Of a stretch of 64,000 nucleotides of DNA, positions 16,417-26,294 are shown in pieces; position 1 is the first letter of the stretch, and every line of letters starts with the position of its first letter. Below the pieces are notes generated by a model. That model saw only the letters and a program-made list of their open reading frames with translations. It ran no database searches and was not told the DNA's origin. The stretch is taken from NCBI GenBank assembly GCA_023410055.1, contig JAEYQK010000017.1:1-64000 (forward strand), given 5' to 3'. The position numbers and the translations under genes were made by a program. This DNA comes from Acidobacteriota bacterium. GTDB taxonomy: Bacteria; Acidobacteriota; Terriglobia; Terriglobales; Acidobacteriaceae.

Positions 16417-18867
16417 ATGACGGGACTGCTCCAAGACATTCGCTACGCATTTCGGCAGTTCCGCAAGAACCCAGGCTTTGCCGCGATGGCGGTTATCACG
16501 CTAGCACTGGGAATCTGCGCGAACACCACTGTCTTTAGTTGGATCAACGCGACGCTGCTGAATCCGATCCCCGGCGCGGCACACACAAGCCAGATCGTGT
16601 CCATCATGCGTGGGGAGCGCGGCAATAGCTTCCCCGCCCCGCCGTTCTCATATCTCGACTACGCGGATCTGCGCGCCCGCAACCAGAGCTTCTCCGGATT
16701 ACTCGCTTACCACGACGACTCCGTCTCACTTACTGGCGACCGCAATCCGCAGCGTCTTTTCGGGGCGATGACTTCGGCGAACTATTTCGACGTGCTTGGA
16801 GTCCGCCCGATTCTCGGACGAACGTTTTTCCAAGCGGAAGAGCAGATGCAGGGCAGTTCACCGGTCGTCGTAATTAGTTACTCCCTCTGGCAGACTCGCT
16901 TCGCGGGCGACCGCTCCGTGATCGGCCGTACGATGGAAATCAACCGGCGCTCGTTCACCATCGTCGGTGTTGCCCCCACCGGATTTGTCGGCGCAAAGAC
17001 AGGCCTAAGGCAGGACCTATGGGTTCCCTTAGCAGATGAGAACGACCGAGTTCTCTTTACCGCCGGCAACCGCATGCAGTCCCGCGGTGCGTCGATTCTT
17101 CAGGTGCTCGGGAGGTTGAAGCCAGGTGCACACGCTGCAACAGCCGAACGGGAAATCGATGTGCTCATGGAGCAGATCGTTCAGCAGTATCCTCAAGACC
17201 ACAGAAGTTCCAATGCCATTTCTCTCGATCCGCTTTGGCGCTCACCCTTCGGCGCCAATGTCTACCTCGTGAAAGTGCTGCCGGTTCTACTGGCAATTGC
17301 CGCTCTGGTGCTGTTGCTGGCGTGTGCGAACGTCGCCAATCTGTTGCTGGTTCGGTCCGTGGCAAGGCGGCGCGAGTTCGCCGTGAGACTTGCCATCGGC
17401 TGCAACCGCTGGCACCTTGTCCGGCCGTTGCTCATGGAGTCTCTGCTGCTGGCACTCGCCAGCGGCGCGGTCGCGGCGTTACTCACAACGTGGACCGCCA
17501 CCATGATGGACAGTTTCTTCCCGGTAACGGTCATCCCCATATCGATGCGTGGACATGTGGACGTTTGGGTCTTGCTCGCAGCCGTGCTGATTTCGCTGTT
17601 TGCCAGCTTGGTCTCCGGAATGCTACCCGCGCTGCGTTCGTCCAAGCTCTCTCCCACCGCTGTAATCAAGGAAGAAAGTGGCAGCGGTGGTCTCCACAAA
17701 GGACGCTTGGCAAGCGGCCTGGTTGTCGCGCAGCTTGCTCTGTCGTTCATGCTGCTCGTGTGCGCGGGACTCTTCGTCCGCACGCTCCAGAACGCCGAGC
17801 ACACCGATCCCGGTTTTGATCCCAACAACGTGCTGCTGGCTCATTACGAATTGTTGCCTGCTGGATACGACGGGCCGAGGTCGATCGAGTTCCATCGCCA
17901 GCTCATGGCGAAGCTGCGAAACATCCCCGGCGTCGAGTCAGCCAGTGTGGCCGATTGGGCGCCTCTTGCCATGGACAAGCGCACTCTGGCCTTCAATGTC
18001 GAAGGCTACGTGCCCCGGGAGCGCGAGATTGTGGGCGGCCGCCGCGAGTTCGTTGGGCCGGAATATTTCCGTACCATGCGCCTGCCACTACTCGCAGGCC
18101 GTGAATTCACCGACCAGGACACGCGGGACACTCAGCCAGTCGCCATTGTGAACAAGGCATTCGCCGAACGGTACTGGCCTCAGCAGGACGCACTCGGCAA
18201 GAAGATCGATGTGAACGGACGCTCTTGCGTTGTCGTCGGTCTCGTGCGCGATTCCAGACCATTTCGCCTGAACAATTCCACGGACCGTGAAACGCTTCTA
18301 TATCTGCCCTTGCTGCAAGGCTACGTTTCAGACGGATACATCCATGTGCGCACGGCCGGAGATCCACTGCAGTTCTTGCCGCAGGTCGAGCGAGCCGTTC
18401 ACGAGTTGAACAGCGACTTGCCAGTTTTCAGCGCGACTACCCTGAAGAGCAGCACACGGATGGCTACGGTCTTCGAGCGTCTCGGCGGCGTCATAGTTGG
18501 CAGCTTCGGACTCATCGCACTGGTCTTGGCCTCTGTCGGTTTGTACGGAGTCGTTTCCTACAGCACGCGTCAGCGCACTCGTGAAATTGGCGTCCGAATG
18601 GCGATCGGTGCGCGACCGGAGAACGTCTTCGGTCTGGTTCTGCGCCAGGGACTGCGCCTCACCGCGATCGGTCTAGGCATCGGAGTCGTTTTGGCGCTTT
18701 CCTTTACCCGACTCGTGCAAAGCCTCCTCGTCGGAGTCAGTGCGACGGATGCGCTTACGTATATTTCCATTGCAATGATTCTGACCGTTGTCGCGCTCAT
18801 CGCGTGCTATGTGCCGGCCCGCCGCGCTTCACGAGTAGATCCGTTAGTGGCGTTGCGATACGAGTAA
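16417..18867 (+). CDS. MacB/FtsX-type double permease 3 (ADOP family)
   Basis: An 816-residue permease, the closest paralog of permease 2 over its whole length. ATG 16417 follows AAGAGGAGATAGC. The two MacB-core/FtsX halves are intact, and the C-terminus ends VDPLVALRYE. No frameshift or premature stop is seen, so both copies of this recent pair look functional. Sequence differences are spread through the periplasmic domains rather than the helices, as expected if the copies diverge in cargo or partner contact. Confidence 0.9.
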   Translation: MTGLLQDIRYAFRQFRKNPGFAAMAVITLALGICANTTVFSWINATLLNPIPGAAHTSQIVSIMRGERGNSFPAPPFSYLDYADLRARNQSFSGLLAYHDDSVSLTGDRNPQRLFGAMTSANYFDVLGVRPILGRTFFQAEEQMQGSSPVVVISYSLWQTRFAGDRSVIGRTMEINRRSFTIVGVAPTGFVGAKTGLRQDLWVPLADENDRVLFTAGNRMQSRGASILQVLGRLKPGAHAATAEREIDVLMEQIVQQYPQDHRSSNAISLDPLWRSPFGANVYLVKVLPVLLAIAALVLLLACANVANLLLVRSVARRREFAVRLAIGCNRWHLVRPLLMESLLLALASGAVAALLTTWTATMMDSFFPVTVIPISMRGHVDVWVLLAAVLISLFASLVSGMLPALRSSKLSPTAVIKEESGSGGLHKGRLASGLVVAQLALSFMLLVCAGLFVRTLQNAEHTDPGFDPNNVLLAHYELLPAGYDGPRSIEFHRQLMAKLRNIPGVESASVADWAPLAMDKRTLAFNVEGYVPREREIVGGRREFVGPEYFRTMRLPLLAGREFTDQDTRDTQPVAIVNKAFAERYWPQQDALGKKIDVNGRSCVVVGLVRDSRPFRLNNSTDRETLLYLPLLQGYVSDGYIHVRTAGDPLQFLPQVERAVHELNSDLPVFSATTLKSSTRMATVFERLGGVIVGSFGLIALVLASVGLYGVVSYSTRQRTREIGVRMAIGARPENVFGLVLRQGLRLTAIGLGIGVVLALSFTRLVQSLLVGVSATDALTYISIAMILTVVALIACYVPARRASRVDPLVALRYE

Positions 18868-18885
18868 GAAGAGAAAGAGAGAAAA

Positions 18886-21360
18886 ATGACGGGACTTCTC
18901 CAAGACGTTCGATACGCACTGCGGCAACTACGCAAGAGTCCGGGATTTACCGGAGTTGCGATTTTGTCTTTGGCTTTAGGCATTGGCGCGAACACCGCCA
19001 TTTTCTCGCTGGTCAACGGCATCCTGTTGAGTTCGCTGCCAGTGCCCAATCCGCAACAGTTGCGTGTTCTGGAATGGTCCGGAAAAGAGGGGAGATTCAC
19101 TGTCACCGGAAGCTTTCGAGGGGATAGTGGCAATTCAATTTCCTATCCCGTGTTTCAGTCGTTACGGGAGCAGTGTGCGGCCCAAGCAGACATTTTCGGA
19201 TACATCAACCTACATGAAGTAACGGTCCGTGCGCGCCATGAAGCGGTCGTCACCCAAGGGCTCATGGTTTCCAGCAATTTCTTCTCGGCTCTCGGTGTGC
19301 AGCCGTACTTAGGCCGGATATTTTCTTCGCAAGATGAACAGGACGGAGCCGCTTACGCTGCAGTCATTTCGTACACGTGGTGGCAGCGGCAGTTTAACTC
19401 CGACCCCAACGTGCTCGGACAGGGACTCCAACTAAATGGACAGACGTTTACTGTAGTCGGAGTATTGCCACGCGATTTTCGAGGAGAGCATCCTGGTGCC
19501 GAAACCGAATTCTATGTAACCACGGCGGCCCAGCCGTTGTTGATGAAACAGTTTTCGCGCACTTCTCGTCAGCACTGGTGGGTTGCCATGATGGCACGCC
19601 TCCGACCTGGAGTTGCCGACCAGCAACTCCAGTCTGTACTGAACGTGGTTTTCGCGCGTGAGGCGCAAGCCGATCTGAAAGAACCGAAGATCGTAGTGAG
19701 CGAGGGTCGTGCTGGCCCGCTTGAATACAAAGAGTTCTATCGCAAACCTCTGATGTTGCTTTCCGCAACAGTCGCCCTAGTGCTGCTGGTTGCATGCGTG
19801 AACCTGGCGGGATTATTGTTGGCCCGTGCCGCCACGCGGCAGCATGAGTTCGCAGTACGCTCTTCGATTGGAGCTGGAAGATGGCGACTCATTCGTCAGC
19901 CCCTGCTTGAAAGCATTCTGATCACTCTACTGGGAAGTGCTGTTGGCATTGTCTTCGCGTCGTGGGGAAAGACTGTCGTTGCCAGTCTGCTGAGCGCATC
20001 GCCCGATGGCTTGCGTTACGACACCTCCATTGACGGAAGAGTTCTTGGTTTTACCTTACTGATAGCCCTCGTAACGGCCTTACTTGCCGGTTTGTTGCCC
20101 GCGCTACGTGCTGGACATGTGTCACCTGTTCTGGGTCTCAAAGAACGCGGTGGTATCCAAGCTCCTCGCCTACGAGTGGGCCGAATCCTAGTGGCGGCTC
20201 AGATCGCGGTTTCTTTTCTTCTGCTGGCGGGCGCAGGACTCTTTGCGCGTACTTTGGTCAACTTCGTGAAGATCAACCCTGGTTTCCAGATGGACCAACT
20301 CGTACTTTTCCAACTCGCCCCTGAAAACGCCGGATACACCGAAGCACGCTCGACGGAACTATTCGATTCCATGCAACGTTCTCTCTCCGCTATTCCAGGC
20401 GTAAACTCCGTTACCGTCTCACAGTACGCGTTGTTGGACGGGTGGATGTCCGGTGGACAGTACTTTACGGTCCCCGGTCATGCAGTTCCCGATCCGGGGC
20501 CGGATATGGGCCTACCTCCAATCGATAGTGCACATCGACTGGCCGTGAGTGAGACCTTCTTCGACACAATGGGCATTCCGCTTTTGTTGGGACGAAAGCT
20601 CACCGAGGCTGATGCGGAAAGGGCTCCCAAGGTAGTTGTCATCAATGAAGCATTTGCCCGCAAGTATTTCCCTGGAGAGAATCCGGTAGGCCAGGTCATT
20701 CGAGAGAAGCGAGATGGCAGCACCTGGACAATAGCGGGAGTGTGTGGCAATGCGAAATACACGAACATAAGAATCGATACGCCGCCTACGGCGTATTACT
20801 CGTTCCGGCAAACTCCGATCAGCGCTGCCTATTTCGTCATGCGCACAAAGCTTCCGCTGGAAACGGTGATTCCAGCCGCGCGCAAGATCGTTACTACTGC
20901 TGACCCAAGACTGCCATTGTCAAAAATCTCGACCCAGGTGCAACTAAGGAACCGCAATCTCAGAGAGCAAACGCTGTTCTCAAGCCTCTGCGGCGCGCTG
21001 GCGTTTCTAGCTGTGCTTCTCTCGTGCGTCGGCCTGATGGGACTAATGAGCTACAACGTGGCTCGCCGTACTCGAGAGATTGGTGTGCGCATGGCGTTTG
21101 GCGCTACTCCGCGGGGAATCTCTCGGCCGATTCTGCGTGAGGCAGCGTTGTTAGCTGCGGCAGGTCTTTGTCTTGGGACGCCAGCGGCCCTCGTCCTGAC
21201 TCGTTATGTAAAAGCCCAGTTGTACGGCGTTACGCCCAACGACCCCTTAACGCTTGTTGCCGCGGGCGTGACGCTGATTATGGTGGCGATGCTTGCGGCA
21301 TGGATCCCCGCACGCCGCGCAACAAAGGTCGATCCCATGGTGGCGCTGCGGTACGAGTAA
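18886..21360 (+). CDS. MacB/FtsX-type double permease 4 (ADOP family)
   Basis: An 824-residue duplicated permease starting MTGLLQDVRYALRQLRKSPG. The ATG follows GAAGAGAAAGAGAG. The N-terminal helix, central helices (about 280-430) and final FtsX helices are all present, and it ends VDPMVALRYE. The junction before it is nearly identical to the junction before permease 5 (spacer, ribosome site and first 25 codons), which marks these two as a second tandem-duplication pair. Its first periplasmic domain differs from the permease 2/3 type. Confidence 0.9.
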   Translation: MTGLLQDVRYALRQLRKSPGFTGVAILSLALGIGANTAIFSLVNGILLSSLPVPNPQQLRVLEWSGKEGRFTVTGSFRGDSGNSISYPVFQSLREQCAAQADIFGYINLHEVTVRARHEAVVTQGLMVSSNFFSALGVQPYLGRIFSSQDEQDGAAYAAVISYTWWQRQFNSDPNVLGQGLQLNGQTFTVVGVLPRDFRGEHPGAETEFYVTTAAQPLLMKQFSRTSRQHWWVAMMARLRPGVADQQLQSVLNVVFAREAQADLKEPKIVVSEGRAGPLEYKEFYRKPLMLLSATVALVLLVACVNLAGLLLARAATRQHEFAVRSSIGAGRWRLIRQPLLESILITLLGSAVGIVFASWGKTVVASLLSASPDGLRYDTSIDGRVLGFTLLIALVTALLAGLLPALRAGHVSPVLGLKERGGIQAPRLRVGRILVAAQIAVSFLLLAGAGLFARTLVNFVKINPGFQMDQLVLFQLAPENAGYTEARSTELFDSMQRSLSAIPGVNSVTVSQYALLDGWMSGGQYFTVPGHAVPDPGPDMGLPPIDSAHRLAVSETFFDTMGIPLLLGRKLTEADAERAPKVVVINEAFARKYFPGENPVGQVIREKRDGSTWTIAGVCGNAKYTNIRIDTPPTAYYSFRQTPISAAYFVMRTKLPLETVIPAARKIVTTADPRLPLSKISTQVQLRNRNLREQTLFSSLCGALAFLAVLLSCVGLMGLMSYNVARRTREIGVRMAFGATPRGISRPILREAALLAAAGLCLGTPAALVLTRYVKAQLYGVTPNDPLTLVAAGVTLIMVAMLAAWIPARRATKVDPMVALRYE

Positions 21361-21378
21361 GAAGAGAAAGAGAGAACG

Positions 21379-23862
21379 ATGACGGGACTACTCCAAGACG
21401 TTCGTTATGCACTGCGGCAGTTGCGCAAGAGTCCGTGGTTTGCCGGAGTTGCGATTTTGTCGTTAGCTCTGGGCATCGGCGCCAACACCGCCATTTTTTC
21501 CGCTTTGAATGCCGTACTGCTACGTTCGTTGCCAGTACGCAATGCTCATGAACTACGTTTGGTCAATTGGGTCGCCCGCAGTGCCACCTTGAATAGCTAC
21601 ACCGGGTTCGACAGCGGCATCGCTCCCAACGGAATGCAAGGGGGAGGCTCTTTCCCATATCCGGCCTACCTCGAGTTTCGCGATAAGAGCGTCGGATTTG
21701 CGGATGTGTTCGCCTTCTTTCCGATCAAAAGCGTTACCGCAGTTGCACAGGGAGAAGCGTCGACCTCAAATGCCATGTTGGTTTCCGGCAACTACTTTTC
21801 CGGTTACGGAGCAACCACGCTGATCGGTCGCCCGATAGCTCCGCAGGATGATCAACCGGGTGCAACCCCGGTAGCAGTAATTACTTACCGTTGGTGGGAG
21901 AAGCATCTCGGACTTGATCCTGCTGTGCTGGGAAAGTCTATTGCGCTGAACAGGGGCAATTACTCGGTGATAGGCGTTCTCCCGCGCGACTACGTGGGCC
22001 CCATGATGGGCGACCCTACTGACATATACGTGCCCATGTCGGCGCAGCCTCAACTCGCGTCAAGCCGCGACTTGAATTCACCCAACCGATGGTGGGTCCA
22101 GATCATGGGACGGCTGGCTCCCGGAGCAAGCGAAGCACAAGCGCAGGCGTCGCTCGCCGTGCTGTTCAATCAGGTGCTCGGGCAGTCAAACACGAAAATG
22201 GAGCAACCTGGGATTCTGCTGGAAGACGGCAGCCGTGGGCATCTTGTGCTCCGCCAAAGATTGGCGAAGCCGATCGTTGCGCTCCTGATCGTGGTTGCTC
22301 TGGTTCTGCTGATTGCCTGCACGAATGTTACGGGACTGATGCTGGCGCGAGGCGCGGCCCGTCATCACGAAATGGCGCTTCGTACTGCAATCGGAGCCAG
22401 TCGCTGGAGGCTCATCCGACAGTCACTGATGGAAAGCCTGATCTTGTCAATCGCGGGAGCTTGTATCGGTTTAGTCGTGGCTGCCGGGATCAAACAGGCA
22501 TTGCTCGACTTCTTCAGTTTCCTTCCTGACGGATTCAGTTTCGATCTGCGCATGGATCCGAAGGTCCTTGTGTTTACGCTGTGCGTTGCGGTTATTACCG
22601 CGTTGTTCTTTGGATTGTTGCCTGGGTTGCGAGCATCACGAGTCGATCCGTTGGCGGGAATCAATGGGCAATCGACCGCAGGTACGCCTCGGTTGCGAAT
22701 GGGCAAAGCACTTGTCGCCCTCCAGGTCGGGGTTTCCGTTCTACTCGTATTTGCAACAGGCCTAACTGTACGCACATTCATCAATGTTCAACGCCATAAC
22801 CCCGGTTTCAACCCAGAAAATGTGCTGATCTTCCGAATTGATCCGGGGCAGGCAGGTTACAGCGGGCAAAAGCTGACAAGTTTCTATGATCAAACTCGCT
22901 CCGCAATTGCAGCAATTCCGGGGGTGCGGTCCGTAGCCTTCTCCAGCTTTGCGCTTGCCAGCGAATCGTTCTCGTCGGAAGGCATCGAGTTTCCTGGTCG
23001 AGTGAAAAAGTCAGGTGAAGAATCGAACACGGCTGTGCTGACCGTCAGTGATGATTTCTTTCGCACCATGTCTATCCCTCTTTTGATTGGCCGAGAGTTT
23101 ACCGCTGCCGACACCGAGACTGCCCAGCCTGTTGCAGTAGTGAACGAGGCTTTTGTGCGCAAGTTTCTCCCCGGTGAACATCCCATCGGACGCGAGGTCC
23201 TCTTGCAGGACGGAACCGGACGCGGGTTGCAGATCGTTGGCGTGAGCCGAGATGCGGCTTACAGCGACGCGTACACTGAAGTTCCCCCCATTCTTTACTC
23301 GTCGCAACGGCAACGCGCCGACGGGCGAGTATCTTTCGAAGTGCGCTCAGTGCTGCCACCAATCTCTTTGGTCCCAGCCGTGCGGAAGACATTGGCGACC
23401 ATCGATCCTAACCTTCCGCTGTCCGGGATCAAAACGCAGGAGCAACAGCTCGACCAGTCAATGGCCCCGCATCGCTTGTTCGCGTCCCTGGGCGGAGCGG
23501 TTGCAGGGTTGGCATTGCTGCTATCGTGCATCGGTCTCAACGGCCTGATGGCTTACCATGTCGCGCGCCGAACCCGAGAAATCGGAGTCCGCATTGCGTT
23601 GGGAGCGACTCCGCAAAGAGTAGGGCGTGCAGTCATCCGGGAAGCGCTACTGCTGGCATTGATAGGGCTTTCATTCGGACTGCCCGCTGCCCTCGCCCTC
23701 GCACACATAGCCAGGAGCCAACTGTTCGGCGTTACCGCTACCGACCCGATTACGCTCCTAGGCACTGGGATGTTGCTGATAGCAGTGACAGTTCTGGCTG
23801 GCTGGATTCCTGCCCGCCGCGCAGCCAGAGTCGATCCCATGGTGGCCCTGAGATACGAGTAA
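21379..23862 (+). CDS. MacB/FtsX-type double permease 5 (ADOP family)
   Basis: An 827-residue duplicated permease, paralog of permease 4. The ATG lies behind GAAGAGAAAGAGAG, 18 bases after the previous stop. It carries a small glycine-rich loop in the first periplasmic domain (GIAPNGMQGGGSF) that the neighbour lacks. It ends VDPMVALRYE. Both FtsX halves are intact. It is presumably powered by one of the two separate ATPases of the operon. Confidence 0.9.
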   Translation: MTGLLQDVRYALRQLRKSPWFAGVAILSLALGIGANTAIFSALNAVLLRSLPVRNAHELRLVNWVARSATLNSYTGFDSGIAPNGMQGGGSFPYPAYLEFRDKSVGFADVFAFFPIKSVTAVAQGEASTSNAMLVSGNYFSGYGATTLIGRPIAPQDDQPGATPVAVITYRWWEKHLGLDPAVLGKSIALNRGNYSVIGVLPRDYVGPMMGDPTDIYVPMSAQPQLASSRDLNSPNRWWVQIMGRLAPGASEAQAQASLAVLFNQVLGQSNTKMEQPGILLEDGSRGHLVLRQRLAKPIVALLIVVALVLLIACTNVTGLMLARGAARHHEMALRTAIGASRWRLIRQSLMESLILSIAGACIGLVVAAGIKQALLDFFSFLPDGFSFDLRMDPKVLVFTLCVAVITALFFGLLPGLRASRVDPLAGINGQSTAGTPRLRMGKALVALQVGVSVLLVFATGLTVRTFINVQRHNPGFNPENVLIFRIDPGQAGYSGQKLTSFYDQTRSAIAAIPGVRSVAFSSFALASESFSSEGIEFPGRVKKSGEESNTAVLTVSDDFFRTMSIPLLIGREFTAADTETAQPVAVVNEAFVRKFLPGEHPIGREVLLQDGTGRGLQIVGVSRDAAYSDAYTEVPPILYSSQRQRADGRVSFEVRSVLPPISLVPAVRKTLATIDPNLPLSGIKTQEQQLDQSMAPHRLFASLGGAVAGLALLLSCIGLNGLMAYHVARRTREIGVRIALGATPQRVGRAVIREALLLALIGLSFGLPAALALAHIARSQLFGVTATDPITLLGTGMLLIAVTVLAGWIPARRAARVDPMVALRYE

Positions 23863-23879
23863 GAGGAGACTGCAACAAA

Positions 23880-26270
23880 ATGACGGGAATACTCCAAGAC
23901 CTTCGTTACGCACTGCGCCAATTACGCAAGAGTCCGGGATTTACCGCCGTGGCGGTCATTATTCTTGCTTTGGGCATCGGTGCGAACACGGCGATCTTCA
24001 GCGCGGTTTACGTCCTCCTGGTAAACCCGTTCAATTTCCCGGAAGCTAATCGCATCGTTCAGGTGCACGCCGAACACATCAGCGGACGAAACAACAGCAC
24101 CGGCTATCGCGACTTTCTGGACTGGCAGAACCAAAACCAAGTGTTCAGCGAAATGGCGATCACTCCGGTTCCCAACAGATACACTCTGACCGGCCAAGGC
24201 GAGCCGCAGACCGTTAGTGGCGGGCAAACGACTGCCAATCTCCTTCGAGTTCTGCGAGTGCAACCGGCATTGGGGAGATTCTTCACTGCTGAAGAAGACG
24301 TCCCTGACGGGCCCAACGTGACCGTCCTGACCTATCCCGCGTGGCAGCGTTACTTCGGTGGAGACCGTAACATAATAGGGCGATCCATCACGCTCGACTC
24401 CCAACCATTCACAGTTGTTGGCGTGTTGCCCCGCGGCTTTGCGCTACCCGGCATCACGAACTGTGAGTTTTTCTCTCCCTTGCGGGAGGACCCCAAGAAT
24501 GGCCGCGGCCAGCACCAATACGGTGTTGTCGCCCGGCTTAGGGATGGCGTAACCCTCGAGCAGGCGCAGGCCAACATGACGATTATCGCGCGCCGCCTCG
24601 AAGAACAGTATCCGGCAACAAACACTGGCTGGAGGGTTGCGGTCCGCCCTCTTCGAACCGTAACTGCGGAGGATACGCAGAATACTCTCGTCGTATTTAC
24701 CTGCGCGGGAGGGCTTGTTCTGTTGCTCGCCTGTATCAACCTTGCCGGATTGTTGTTGGCACGCGCTTCAGCACGCGCGAGGGAAATATCAGTACGGCTC
24801 TCGCTTGGCGCGAGCCGGTTACGCATCGTTCGCCAGACCCTGACAGAGAGCATTCTCCTCGAGCTCATGGGAGGACTTGCGGGGTTACTGCTTGCCTCAT
24901 GGTTGATGTCTCTGATGCGTGCTCTGGCGCCAGCGCACCTCGCGCTGGAGACCACGCTTCATCTTGATCCGGTTGCCCTCGGTTTTGCTTTTGTGATCTC
25001 AGTACTCGGGGGAATTGCTTTTGGACTTGCTCCGGCTTGGCACATCACTCGCACTGACCTGTACACAACAACCAACGGAACGACTGCCTCTGTCGGACAT
25101 TCGCACAAGCGCTTTCTATCAACTCTCGTTGTCGCGGAAGTAGCCCTATCATTCGTCGTGCTGGCGGGCGCCGGACTTCTCATCAGAAGTCTTGTTGGCA
25201 TCCTGCGCCTAGACACCGGTGTGCGCGTGAATCATGTCGTCACATTCCGGCTTGATCTGCCCTATCAGAAGTACTCATCGCAACGCACAGCGCAGTTTTA
25301 TCAGGAGCTGGTTTCGAGGCTGAAGAATGTGCCGGGCGTGAGTGCATCCGCCGCTGTCGGATCACTTCCGATGACTTCTCAATACTCAGGAGGTGCCTTT
25401 CAGATCGAAGGCAAGCCGAAACCTGGAGACTGGATGGACATGCACGCCCAGTACAATACGGCCACTCCCGGCTACTTCAACGTGATGCGCATTCCGTTGC
25501 TGCTTGGCCGTGACTTCTCTGGACAAGATACGACGGAAGCGATGCAGGTCGCGATCATCAACAGCACCTTGGCCCATCAGTTCTTTGCTGGTGAGAACCC
25601 CATCGGTCGAAGGCTCAAGGTCGGTGATCGCTGGCGAACCATCGTCGGAGTCGCAGAGGCGCACAAGCATCAGAAGCCCACGAGAGATCCGGAAGCCATA
25701 ATCTACTTTCCGCATGCACAGTCGCCAGCGCGTCAGATGAGCGTCGTTCTGCTTTCGGCTGGTAGTTCATCCCAAATCTCTGCTGACATTCGCGGCGCTG
25801 TGAACTCGCTGGATAGCGAACTGCCCATACTCCGGCTTCGATCTATGCAGGAAGTAGTCAACGACTCCGTGTCGGAGCCCAGGCTGATTACCTCGTTCCT
25901 GGGCGCATTCGCGGCGTTGTCCCTCGTACTCGCTTCGGTCGGTATTTATGGGCTGCTGGCGTTCTGGGTCGTGCAGCGTCGGCAGGAGATGGGTGTCCGA
26001 CTGGCACTTGGAGCGTCGCGGGGGACGGTATTGCGTTTGGTCTTGCGGCGCGGCGCTGCTCTGGGCCTCATCGGGGTGCTGTTTGGAATTCTCCCCGCCT
26101 TGTTCTTAGCTCGCTTCCTGAGCTCTATGCTGTACGGAATCAGCTGGCACGACACCGCAGTCTTTGTAACCGTGCCCGCGGTGCTGTTCTTAACCGCCGT
26201 GGCAGCTGGATATTTTCCGGCCCGGCGTGCAACGAAGGTTGATCCCATGGAGGCCCTTCGTTGCGAGTAG
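23880..26270 (+). CDS. MacB/FtsX-type double permease 6 (ADOP family)
   Basis: A 796-residue duplicated permease. ATG 23880 (MTGILQDLRYALRQ) follows AAGAGGAGACTGC. The frame is open further upstream, but that stretch overlaps permease 5 and lacks the family start. The first periplasmic domain resembles permease 1 more than 2-5 (YRDFLDWQNQNQVFSEMA). The C-terminus is VDPMEALRCE, the only copy ending CE rather than YE. It lies 24 bases before the second ATPase gene, which may be its specific partner. Confidence 0.9.
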   Translation: MTGILQDLRYALRQLRKSPGFTAVAVIILALGIGANTAIFSAVYVLLVNPFNFPEANRIVQVHAEHISGRNNSTGYRDFLDWQNQNQVFSEMAITPVPNRYTLTGQGEPQTVSGGQTTANLLRVLRVQPALGRFFTAEEDVPDGPNVTVLTYPAWQRYFGGDRNIIGRSITLDSQPFTVVGVLPRGFALPGITNCEFFSPLREDPKNGRGQHQYGVVARLRDGVTLEQAQANMTIIARRLEEQYPATNTGWRVAVRPLRTVTAEDTQNTLVVFTCAGGLVLLLACINLAGLLLARASARAREISVRLSLGASRLRIVRQTLTESILLELMGGLAGLLLASWLMSLMRALAPAHLALETTLHLDPVALGFAFVISVLGGIAFGLAPAWHITRTDLYTTTNGTTASVGHSHKRFLSTLVVAEVALSFVVLAGAGLLIRSLVGILRLDTGVRVNHVVTFRLDLPYQKYSSQRTAQFYQELVSRLKNVPGVSASAAVGSLPMTSQYSGGAFQIEGKPKPGDWMDMHAQYNTATPGYFNVMRIPLLLGRDFSGQDTTEAMQVAIINSTLAHQFFAGENPIGRRLKVGDRWRTIVGVAEAHKHQKPTRDPEAIIYFPHAQSPARQMSVVLLSAGSSSQISADIRGAVNSLDSELPILRLRSMQEVVNDSVSEPRLITSFLGAFAALSLVLASVGIYGLLAFWVVQRRQEMGVRLALGASRGTVLRLVLRRGAALGLIGVLFGILPALFLARFLSSMLYGISWHDTAVFVTVPAVLFLTAVAAGYFPARRATKVDPMEALRCE

Positions 26271-26294
26271 TACGAACTAATAAAAGGAAACGCA

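Noticed and set aside
23526..23879. Longer start for permease 6 adding 118 residues
   Set aside because: The extra codons overlap permease 5 in another frame and are Arg/Ser-rich without similarity; all paralogs start at M(T/N)G(L/I)LQD right after a ribosome-binding site.
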